Source: Cryptomeria japonica (lineage: Eukaryota; Streptophyta; Pinopsida; Cupressales; Cupressaceae). Taken from it: a stretch of 64,000 nt of DNA. The stretch is from assembly GCF_030272615.1 (NCBI RefSeq), contig NC_081408.1:611139673-611203672 (forward strand), in the 5' to 3' direction. A model generated the notes under the pieces. The model was not told the DNA's origin, ran no database searches, and saw nothing but the letters and a program-made list of their open reading frames with translations. Made by a program: the position numbers and the translations under genes. Below are positions 37,810 to 48,136 of the stretch, piece after piece (within the stretch, counting starts at the first letter, position 1; each line of letters begins with the position of its first letter).

Positions 37810-38376
37810 CTACAGTGGGCAATGCTCATCGCCTTCATTCACACCCCCACCTCCCACCTCTGTACCAACTTCTTTCTCACAAACATATTCTTCCAACAAT
37901 ATCCACCCCAAGGCCACTTCCAACCTCTTGGTTTCCTTGTCCTCCCCTACTCTCCATCTAATAAATGGGAATATGGTAGTCACTCCTCCCTCTTCCGCCC
38001 CATTGTCAAGATCAAAACCAGTTTCGGGGATGGTCATGTTGAGAAAAGGTTGCAAGCCACACAACCATTCCTGCCCCACTATTCCCTACAACAGCCATGT
38101 AACCTTTTCAGCATTCTTCCCAATCTCTAGCCCCCATGCCGTCACCATACTCACAATATCTACATTGGTGTGGTACTTGTGTTCTGTTTCCATGAAACAT
38201 TCGCCAAGATACACCTTTAGTTCCAAAAGAAATTCTTCATCATGGTGCTTGAAAATTGACTTCAATCTCTTGTCAGATATTTTCCCAACAAATGCGAGTT
38301 GTTGCTTTGTTGTGTAGAGAGTGAATGTAGCTTTCATGGTTACCTGCAACTCCCAACCGCTTCCCCTTCCTTGCAT
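37810..38376 (-). CDS. Unknown minus-strand reading frame with one stop
   Basis: From an ATG at 38376 one frame runs about 188 codons to 37810, interrupted by a single TAG at about 38086. Stretches include MKATFTLYTTKQQLAFVG, LKVYLGECFMETEHKYH, IPETGFDLDNG and LEVALGWILLEEYVCEKE, with a beta-strand-like alternation. I do not recognise a family. The plus strand is open over much of the same segment (37757-38317, Ser/Pro-rich), so one frame shadows the other. The more protein-like composition favours the minus strand. It could be a gene fragment, a retroelement piece or chance. Confidence 0.3.
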
Positions 38377-38782
38377 GCTACTTTAAATAAACTGAATTGT
38401 GTTACTATTGTTTTGTATTTCTGATTTAATTCAATTAAAATATTTTTTATTTTATCCTACTTGTGATTGTCCTTGTGAAAATCAAGTTTCCTTTTGAACC
38501 TGTATGTTTTGAGTATATTTAGGATGTAGATTTTTCTCTCATAATATATTTTTAATTTTTTTTAGTGTATTAATATTTGATACTTATATTAATTGGTTAT
38601 TTGCATAGTATAATAGTTAAAAGTATATATTTATAAGTTAAATGTATTATTATATTTCTTAAGTTTATCATGAAAATGTCATCTTAAGTAAAGTTTTCTT
38701 CAATGTTTCACCTTTTTTTTTAATTGGTTAACCATTTACCAAAGACAAGTGTGTGAAACTCTAAGATGGACTCACTGTTTTT

Positions 38783-39325
38783 CATTTGGGGAGTCTCAAA
38801 ATCTCTTCAAACATCTAAAGTTTCACAAATATTACTTTATTAGTCCCTTTCTAACTAGTTTGGGGGATTTCCTAAGCTTCTTTTGCATAGTTAGTTGTTA
38901 TTCTAGAAATGTTGCCTTTGTCAAGGCTGCTTCTATCAAACACAATGCTTTAACATCATCTATTTGGGGAGTCTCAAAATCTCTTCAAAACATCTAAAGT
39001 TTCACAAATATTACTTTATTAGTCCCTTTGTAATTAGTTTGGGGGATCTCCTAAGCTTCTTTTGCATAGTTAGTTGTTGTTATTTTAAAAATATTGCCTT
39101 TGTCAAGACTGCTTATGTCAAACACAGTGTTTAATATCCTTCATTTGGGGAGTCTCAAAAAATCTCTTCAAAACATCTAAAGTTTCACAAATATTACTTT
39201 ATTAGTCCCTTTATAACTACTTTGGGAGATTTCCTAAGCTTCTTTTACATAATTAGTTGTTGTTATTTTACAAATATTGCCTTTGTCAAGACTGCTTCTA
39301 TCAAACACAATGCTTTAATATCTTT
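38783..39325. repeat. Three-copy tandem repeat of about 180 bp
   Basis: Units beginning (c)atttggggagtctcaaaa start at about 38783, 38962 and 39142. They carry the shared phrases aaagtttcacaaatattac and tttgtcaagactgctt. Identity between units is high, with small indels. The array lies between ankyrin copies A and B and has no credible coding content. Confidence 0.92.
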
Positions 39326-39584
39326 CCTTCTTGTTTCTTTTAACCAGTCCCTCAATCCCTCTAATTGTCTATGAGGGTTGCAAACTATGTTGGGCTTGTC
39401 GCATCTATGAGCCCATTGACCACAAGCAACCATAATAGTTTTCATATTTTTTGCCCAGGCATCATAACTTTATCCATTAAAGGATAGTGGTTGCTTCCAG
39501 CTCTTGCTATCTTCTCCAATCCTGTCTCCAACACAAATCTTCAATACCTAGAAAACTAAAGCCCAATTAAATAAGAAATTAGGT

Positions 39585-39705
39585 TCTATTAGCTTTGATA
39601 CCAACTATTAGAAATTAAACTTCCAAAACAAAACACAAGCTTTGATACAAAGTACTAGAATTTAAACTCCCAAAAAACATAAAATTCAAGCTTTGATACC
39701 AATAT
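39585..39705 (-). other. Triple primer-binding-site-like motif
   Basis: The words agctttgatacca, agctttgatacaa and agctttgatacca recur at about 50-bp spacing. On the minus strand they read tggtatcaaagct, a known variant of the Copia Met-tRNA primer site. The strand context (tccatca just upstream) could be an LTR end, but no LTR boundary or gag was found. Confidence 0.45.
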
Positions 39706-40655
39706 GATGGACTAAACTCCAATTCAGGCATAGAGACTGTAGCTCTATTGGCCAATCAATTGACAATGCACATGTGAAAATAAAAACAAATTCAACACAG
39801 ATAGAAAGTAACTTTTACAATATAACATAACTGACAAATTCTTCTTCTATTAAATTAGAAAATAACTTTTAGAAGATAACAAAAACTTAGATTACAATAT
39901 TAAAATAAATTAATTCATCTACATCTATCTACACCAAATCATACTAAATTTGGGGCTGCTTAGAACTTCTTCCTCTACTTGTTTGGAGCTATCTACTACG
40001 CTGCACACTTCTTCACAAACATATGTGTTGCTTAAAAACATGCTTTTGCTCAACTCAAAGCACAGCAACAAAATTTGTTGAATACAAATTCTAACTTATT
40101 GTTGGAAGAATATTTTTTCTATTTGTCTCTTGTTCCACTTCAAGAAATTCTCCTTCAAAATTCAAATTCAAACTTATCTACTAGAATTACTATCGTATGA
40201 ACAAGTAGAAGGATCAATTTCCAAAAAAAAAATTCTTACTACTCATAGAATTATACTATTATATTTGTATTTTATGATTAAAAATAACTATGTAATAATT
40301 ATTTAAATAATCTTCCTGACAATTTTTTCTTTTTTAAATAAAAAATTCATTAGGCAAATGAAACATTTCATTTAAGTCAAACCATATATTCATAGAATGT
40401 TTTTTTTCTATTTATAATATCTTCACCACATGTAACTTCATCTGTGCTTGAACGACACATATTTAACCTGTACACCGTGATCCTCATTCCTTTCCCACGC
40501 GGTTCTAATCATATATTAATACACATGATGAGGATGGGATTGGCAATGAGCGATACCTTGACTCCTTGGAAAGGTAAATAGGGCAGATTCGATCTTCCCA
40601 TTGAAAAATCACATTTGCCTTAAGCCTACCTAGAGTATTGTTTTCCAAAAGCTTG
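39706..40655. other. AT-rich DNA without a recognisable gene
   Basis: This may contain the decayed LTR implied by the neighbouring primer-site-like motifs. The last 100 bp before 40656 resemble the 5' flank of genes A and C (atcttcccattgaaaaa, tttgccttaagcc). Confidence 0.4.
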
Positions 40656-42245
40656 ATAGATCAAAGTGGGTATGTCTGTAAAGGAATGGACAAATTAGGG
40701 AACGTAAGAGTTCTTCATGAGTTTGGGGAGGTGGAACACGGTGCTGCATATAGCCGCTTTTAATTGCTCTCTGCAATTTGTTGGAGAGCTGGTTCAACTC
40801 TGGACAATCACCACCCCGGGCCCCACTGAGCTTACCGTTAGGTAAGTGAGGTGGGGATCTCTTCAATCTGAAATCGCAGGGGCCAGATTTGGTGAATTAG
40901 ATCAACCAAGCAGGTGAAAGGGCTCTTTTTAAAGCTTGTGAGGGAGGTCAAGTCAAGATAGTTGAAATGTTGTGTCCTCCAACACCTATGAGTATGGAGT
41001 ATTACAAGAGATCCGATGGCCAAACACCTTTGCATCTTGCAGTCTCTAAATTAAGTACAGGTATGTTGTTCTTTGATTTTTGGTTGATTCAATTTTTGTT
41101 TACTATGACAATTTTTATACGTTTGTAGATTTTTGGAAATAAAATATATTTGGTGGACAACTATTATTTCCTGGATTGTATGGCGCTGCTAAAAATTTGT
41201 TCAAAAGAATTAGAGATGCCCTTTAAGACCACCTCCTCTCAATATTCTAATGGTAACAAAGAAGTTGAACCCATGTAAGATCCTTGTTGATTTATTTTGT
41301 TTTACATCAAAGCTCGAAACCAGAATGTTCTAACCTTATTGATGCATTTTGTTTTACATCAAAGCTCGAAACCAGAATGTTCTAGACTTACTAATAAACC
41401 ATAGCCCATTCAAAAGAGTCCGTACATAATTTTCCTGCTTCAAAAATGGGGTTAAAGAAACCCTATGACATAACTACGATCTCCAAATAAGCCTTAAATT
41501 TCTATTTTTGCTAATCCGACTTCTTAATACATCCATTTAACTCAGCTCCAAAGAATTTCTGGTGAAAAAGTGATGAGGCCTTTAGGACAGCATCAGCTTC
41601 TAAAACATATGCTGCTCCCAACACCAGGCTAGCCTTTCTAACAATTTCAAAACTTGATTTTTTAAGTTTTTTTGAAAATTATTAATCAAGTAACTGTGCT
41701 ATTTTCATAGAAAAATACAATAATTACATTATATGGTCAACTTCTGTTCACATTTTATTATTTAGTAAAAATATCAACATTTGAAGGAACGGCCAGCTTG
41801 TTTTCAAGGGAAAAAAACACACACAGATACGCACATAAGTATAAATAATGGTCATATCACATCGATTCGTATACTGTTAAAGACAAGGACAAACTCTGCG
41901 CTGCATTTCATTTCTACTTTTTTAGTTGTGCAGATGTAATTGAGAAGCTTTTACACCACAAACCTGAACTTGCCACAGAAGTAGATAATTTCGACAGAAC
42001 TCCGTTGCACATGGCTGCGTTGCTTCCATATCTCGATAATTTCCTTTACCCAAAGCTTTACAGGAAAATTTTCCTAACTGGAAATATGCTTATAAGAAAT
42101 GATGGTGGGCTTTCTTGTTACAAAGTGGACCAGAACAAGCAGTCTGCACTTCACGTTGCAGTCAAAGAGGGGAACGCAGCTTTAGTGGAAGTCATATTAA
42201 AATACAGCAGCGACTGTCTAGAAATGGTCGACAACGATGGTAGAA
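40656..42245 (+). pseudogene. Ankyrin/PGG family copy B, decayed exon 1 and truncated exon 2
   Basis: Exon 1 (40656-41060) starts with ATA instead of ATG, lacks about 90 nt relative to A and C, and contains frameshifts and stops. Its end (caaacacctttgcatcttgc ... agtacag|gtatg) still has a good donor. Exon 2 begins at 41934 after a TTGTGCAG acceptor and stays open. It encodes DVIEKLLHHKPELATEVDN, RTPLHMAALL and a QSALHVAVKEGNAALVEV repeat. Homology to gene C breaks off at about 42245, just after gatggtagaa, and the frame ends at 42271. There is no PGG exon. It may have lost its 3' half through an insertion or deletion at that point. Confidence 0.85.
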
Positions 42246-42758
42246 TTGTAGATAATTTAAAAATAAGTTAAAGACTAAAATCTAAACTAAAAAGCAACTT
42301 TCTATTATTATTATTATTTATTAAATACAAAAAAATTATATGTACATTTAAAAGAAACAAATAACAACTTATTATTATTATTTATTAAATGTAAAAGAAA
42401 GTTATATTTTTAAATCTACATTTTAAAAAACTTCTAATTTAAAAAATTATGTTTTTAAATCTAGATTTAAAAGAAACTTCTATTTATTTATGTTTTGTAT
42501 GGTTAATTTAGAGTAGACGATCGTAAGGATGGAGAGAGAGAGAGAGAGATGTGACACTAAGAACAATAGAGGAATAGAGAGATAGAGATAAGTATATATG
42601 TTGATTGCTTTTATTTTAGCAATTGATTGTGGAGGAAGCCCATTTGATTAAACACATTTCTATAAAAACTACAAGTTTTTATTACATAAAATTTATATTT
42701 TATATCAAGTATATGAAAAGTTGTTAGATATGATGAGTTGTATAATATTTATGAGAAG

Positions 42759-42818
<60 letters not shown>

Positions 42819-43079
42819 GCAAAAAGGTTTATGGTGAGTGGTTGGCATCACTATCTTGTACATTCACTCATTGTAGTGTAGTCTACCAAGTAAAGCATAT
42901 AATTTAATTTCAAAATAATAGATCAATTGTAGTTTTATAACTTTTTATTTGAATGTTTATACCGAGAAAAACAAAATTGCAATTAGATAGTAGGAACCTC
43001 TTAAGATTTAGGAAATAAAGAAGTAGTTAAGCATTATAATACTGAAATATAGTGTCTAAGAGTAAATAGTACATGATAA
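42246..43079. repeat. AT-rich spacer with GA and AT microsatellites
   Basis: A (GA)n tract lies at about 42531-42549 and a pure (AT)n tract of about 50 bp at 42762-42813. The rest is AT-rich with TTATTATTATTTATTAAAT phrases repeated near 42300-42400. There is no gene. Confidence 0.85.
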
Positions 43080-43300
43080 AAAATTGACAGGGCGAATTCC
43101 AATGACTAGGAAAAAAAGCCTAAGGGTGAATCCTACTGAAAGAAGTATATGAAGGAAAAAACAAGCATGACAGGAAAAAAAAACCTAAGAAGTATATGAA
43201 AGAAAAAAAAGTCTAAGAGTGAATCCCAATGATAGGTAAAAAAAAGCCTAAGAGTGAATCCCAATGACAGGTTAAAAAAAGCCTAAGAAGTATATGAAAC
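43080..43300. repeat. Irregular short repeats
   Basis: The phrases gcctaagagtgaatcccaatga and aagtatatgaa, separated by A runs, recur four to five times at 40-60 bp. Confidence 0.8.
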
Positions 43301-43964
43301 TTTTATTTAAAATGTTGAAAGACTAAACCAGAAGTTGCACATTAGATAGTATTTTTTAAAAAGAAATTGGTTGTCAAGTACAATGACTAATAACTATTTA
43401 ATCTATAGTAAGATTATATTCTAATAAATATTAACCATATGAAATTAATAATCTAATAAATATTAACCATACCTCTATATAAATTTTATTTATAAAATAT
43501 AAATATGCTAATTAAATAAAAATATATAAATATGCTAAACTTGATGTACCATTTAACTTTATAACTATAATTTTATGAAAGAATTTTAAAAATAATAATT
43601 TTTTAATTAAAATGACAGTGTTATGCTAAACTTAAAAAGTGTAATAATACATTCCAAATTATAAATATATGTGATTTTATAAAAATATATCATACTCTAT
43701 GATCAACACATGAATAACAAATGGATGTCTCCATCTCCGACCAGCTCTTTCGATCTTCTCTTTATTAAACTTTGTGCCCACTGCTTTAAATTTAATCCTC
43801 GCATATTTTGAAGGCAAGTTTGATTTTATTCCCCCTTTAACAAGAGATGACGGGGAATAAACAAAGTAATGTGAAATTTACCTTATTCTTAAGCGTTAAA
43901 ATCGAAGAGGCTTTTAACTTTGGATCCAATTCTTTTCTTATTAGCTATGGCCATTCACATTCGC

Positions 43965-44535
43965 ATTTATTTTAGGTCCAATTTTCTTTCTTTAATTGAA
44001 AAGAATAAAAAGAAAATGAATGATTCAATTAAAGTAATTGCTCCAGTTCATACTTTTTGTAAACCAATAGCTTTTGTTCAGATGTTCTGAAACTTCTATT
44101 TGACTTAAGCATATTTAGTGTTCCCAAAATTTTATTTTTTCTGTTTGACTGAAGCATATTTAGTGTCCCTATAATTTTTTTTAATTGTTTTTTTAAAAGA
44201 ATGATCTATTTTAAGTCCAACTTTAACTTTATTCTTTCCTTAATTGAAAAGAATAAAAAGAACAATATGTAGTCATGAATGATTCAACTAAAGTAATTGT
44301 TCCAGCTCATGCTTTTTGTGAACGAATAACTTCTTGTTGAGATGTTCTGAAACTTCTATTTGACTGAAGCATATTTAGTGTCCCCAGAATTATTTTTTCT
44401 GTTTGACTGAAGCATATTTAGTGTCCCCATAATTTTTTTTTTTTAAATGAATGATTTATTTTAAGTCCAATTGTAACTTTATTCTTTCCTTAATTGAAAA
44501 GAATAAAAAGAACAATATGTAGTCATGAATGATTC
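43965..44535. repeat. Tandem repeat of about 250 bp, 2.3 copies
   Basis: The phrase taattgaaaagaataaaaag recurs at about 43993, 44241 and 44491, with shared flanks (tttgactgaagcatatttag, agatgttctgaaacttctat). Inside each unit the tgactgaagcatatttagtg phrase is itself doubled. The array ends at 44535, exactly where LINE-derived sequence begins. Confidence 0.9.
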
Positions 44536-45740
44536 CTGGAGGTAGGGTGGTCTAGAGTGAGCGACTTTAAGTCTGTTTATAGGTGTGGGCAATCAGAGAT
44601 AAAGCGGTGGAAGGTTCCTAATGAATGGCCCATTGTTGATATGGAGGAAGATTGTGCTGAGCTTCATGGCATTTTGGCTAGTAGACATTGTAGTTCCCTT
44701 AAGGATAGGGATAGACTTGCTTGGTCCCCGAATCCTAAGGGTGTTTTTATTGTTGCCAGTGAGTACCAAGAGTTGTTGTTCCATCGTTTGGAGGGGAGGG
44801 AGATGTAATGGTGGAAATATGTTATGAACAATTTCTCTTGGCTAAAGTGTAACTATTTTGCTTAGACTCTGGCTTTGAATAGGTGTCTTACCTGTGACAA
44901 TATTCACAAGTGTGGGTTCCATGGGCCTTCCATCTGTTTTTTGTGTGGTATTGGAGATGAGGACTCCTCTCACCTGTTCTTCAGATGCCATTTCTCGTTG
45001 CTTCTCTGGCATTACTAGTGGGGGGTGTGGAAGCACCCCTGTGTTCATGCAGATTCTTTGGTGGAGTTTTGGAGTAGTGTGGGCAGGCCTCATATTTTGT
45101 CCTCTTTTCTCTAGACTGTCTGGCACATTGAACCCATTTTTATACTTTGGCAAATCTAGTTAGAGAGGAATAGGAGGATCTTTAGGGATGTTAGACTATA
45201 GGTTCAACAAGTGTTGAATAGCATCATTAGCATGGTCTAGGAGATGGTGGAAGCTAAATGTGGGGTGAATTTTCCTCAGGATAGAGGAGAGGCTAATATT
45301 GCGAGTAGGTTGGGTTTGCAGAAGATGTCTCCTATCTCATCTTGTGTCAGGAGAGGTAGAGGTGCTAAGAAAAAAGTTCAAAGGGTGGGAACTTGGTTGC
45401 CCCCTCAGGATGATTTCATTAAGATTAACACCGATGGCTTCTCTCGGGGTAATCCAGGTCCTGCTAGGATTGGGGGGGTTGGTAGGGATTGTATGGGGGA
45501 TGTGGCCTTCTTCTTTTCAGTTCGTAAAGGGCAGCAATCTAATAATTTTATGTAGGGACTTGCAATCAAAAGACAAAAAACCCCAAACTGGCAACTACAG
45601 GGAATTCTAGATAGTATATCAGAAAACTTGGCAAAACTAGAGCAATATGAGGCAAAACATATTTTGATATAAGCGAACACAAAGGCAGATGCCCTCTCAA
45701 AAGCTGCAGTAGAGGGCACTTATATTCATTGGTACGATCA
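44536..45740 (+). pseudogene. LINE ORF2 3' segment: zinc-finger RVT and RNase H, inverted
   Basis: One plus-strand frame with stops but no evident frameshift carries the distal half of a plant LINE ORF2. It starts with a zf-RVT-like part (AWSPNPKGVF, CNYFA, then CFLCGIGDEDSSHLFFRC at about 44937-44990). An RNase H domain follows (FIKINTDGFSRGNPGPA near 45411, GGVGRD) with a C-terminal TKADALSKAAVEG motif near 45680. A second, decayed copy of that motif (NTEADTLPR) follows at about 45780. These domains normally come after reverse transcriptase, yet the adjoining RT lies on the opposite strand. The segment therefore appears flipped in place. Confidence 0.85.
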
Positions 45741-48136
45741 AGGAGGCATTTAGCAAGGCTAGCTATTTTCAAAGAAGTGAACACAGAGGCAGATACCCTG
45801 CCAAGAGTCTTTGGGAGGCTTACCAGCAGAGATAGGAATACCCAGGTAAGTCAAGGGAAGAGACTTGGCCTGGAACCTCAATATATGAGCAATCCTCAAT
45901 TGAATAGTTCCAGGTGTATTGAAGAAGATAATGGAATATTTATCCTTATTGATCAACTGGCTAGAAGCCCCAAGATAGACATCCAAGGTTTTACATAGAT
46001 TTATAGCTTCTCTAATTCTAGCCAGTCCCATCAGGTTCCTATCATCCACAAACTACAAATGGGATTGAGGAGGTATGTCATTACCAAAAGTCCAACCATT
46101 AATAGTACCCAGTCCCACATTATGCTTAATCAATATCCCTAGACCCTCAGAAAGAATAATGAATAAGTACGGGGAAAGAGGGCCCCCTTGACGAAGGCTC
46201 CTGGATGCACCAAACAACTCAATATGATCTCCACTAATAAGCACAGAGAATGAGATAGATGAAACACAACTCATAACCCATTGGATCCATTCATCAGCAA
46301 AACCAAAAGCCCTAAGAATCTTCTTGAGAAAGGACCATCAGACTCTATCATAAGCCTTTTCCATGTCTAGCTTGATAAACATAGCTTTTTCCTTGGAAGC
46401 TGCCATAGAATGAATGGTCTTAGTAGCGATGACCACTCCAACCAAGATTTGATGGCCCTGCAAAAACCCACTCTACTCTTAAGAAATGATCCCCCCAAGC
46501 CAATTCTTCAACATTTCCACTATCAACTTAGAAATAATCATATAAATCACATTACAAAGAGAAATAGGATGAAATTGGCCTAATTGGTAAGCTCCATCAC
46601 ACTTGGGGATGAGCGCAATGAAATTCGCATTCAAAGCCCGAAGCATCTGCTTACTCCTCTGGGACTCTTGGACCACCTCCAATAAGTCCAATTTGATAAT
46701 ATCCCAGAATTCTTGATAGAACTCATCGAAAACCCATCTAGTCTAGGCGCCTTCCCCTTCTTCATGTGAAAAGAAATCCTCTCAAGTTCATCCAACAAAG
46801 TAGGTCCCATAAGCTGCTCATTCATCTCCCTAGTAACTAGAGAAGGGATGCAAGCAAGAACTTGATTTTCCCCTTTCGATTCCCCCTAAAAATCCTCACT
46901 TAAAAGGGATTGGAATATTGCAAAGACTCCATAGAAATCTCCTTGAAGGATAAACACTGCTCACCTCTATCATTAACCAAAATATGGATAGAATTGCCAT
47001 GCCTTCTTGCTTTCACTAAATTGAAAAAGAACATAGTATTCTTATCCCCCGCTTGAAGCCAATCAATACGAGCTCTCTATTTCTAGTAGATTTCCTCCCT
47101 AAGCTCCCATTCCTCTAAAACCTTGACTACCTTGACTTCCTCCCTAAGCAAGGCTTCTGACAATTCATGCTCTATAATATCTCTAGTAATTCCATTGAAC
47201 TCTAATTGAGTGTTTGTTTTGGCATAGAAGATATTACCAAAACACTAATGATTCCACCGCTTAAGTTGGAACTTAACAAATTGTAGTTGCTAGGCAAAAG
47301 TGTACATGGTAGTGCCAAAGGCTGGCCTCCCTTTCTTCCACCACTTTGCAACATGAACCTGTAAAGAAGAATCTCGCAACCACATAAGATGGAATTTTAA
47401 TGAAGGAGAGTGAGTGACCCAAGTAGAAGAGGAAAACAACTTGATGGGCCAGTGGTCCGAACCTTTCCAATCTAAAATCTTGGAGCATGTGGACAATCCC
47501 CCACAAATCCAAAAACTAGAAACCAGAAAGCGATCCAGCCTCTCCACAATCCAATACTCCCCTAGTCTCTTATTGTTCCAACTGGACAGACCATTACGAG
47601 GCTTGATGTCAACTAGATTCAAGGTTGATATACTATCCTGAAGAAGGAAGGAAGAAGGCTCCAACTGCATAACACCACCCTTCTTCTCACTCAAATCTAA
47701 GATGGCATTGAAATCACATGCCATAATCAACTGATGAAAAGGAAACAAACCCATGCATAAAATAAATATGAGACCATAAATTCTGCTTACCCTGAAGATC
47801 ACTGGGGGCATAAATGTTAGTAAGCAAGATATGTTCCCTAGTCTCAAGACTAGAGACAACCTTGGATAAAAATGATCTGAAAGAAACCCACCATATAGGG
47901 TGAATCCTCAAGGGGTTCCAAAGACAAGCCACACCTCCAGAGGAGCCAAATACCCCAATACACTGACATTCGCCTCTCCCCCATAGCTTAGGCACTCGAC
48001 CCAGCATACTTTCCATGGATAGTTTAGTTTCCTGCAAGAAAAGGACATCATGAGAATGACTCCTAATCAATTCCCAAACAACTTGGTGTATAGGGCCACT
48101 GTTCAAGCCCCTCACATTCCATGAAAGCACAATCAT
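45741..48136 (-). pseudogene. LINE ORF2: endonuclease and reverse transcriptase
   Basis: The minus strand starts at ATG 48136 with MIVLSWNVRGLNSG, the first motif of the LINE endonuclease, followed by LFLQETKLS, IYAPSD, CDFNAILDLSEKKGG and ERLDRFLVS. After frameshifts near 47790 and in the linker, the RT domain reads KGKAPRLDGF, NFIALIPKCDGAYQLGQFHP, MFIKLDMEKAYDRV, LRQGGPLSPYLF and a stop directly before FVDDRNLMG (46050). LPLTYLGIPIS ends the thumb at about 45830. At least three frameshifts and several stops kill it. Its missing 3' domains are those found reversed at 44536-45740. Confidence 0.9.
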
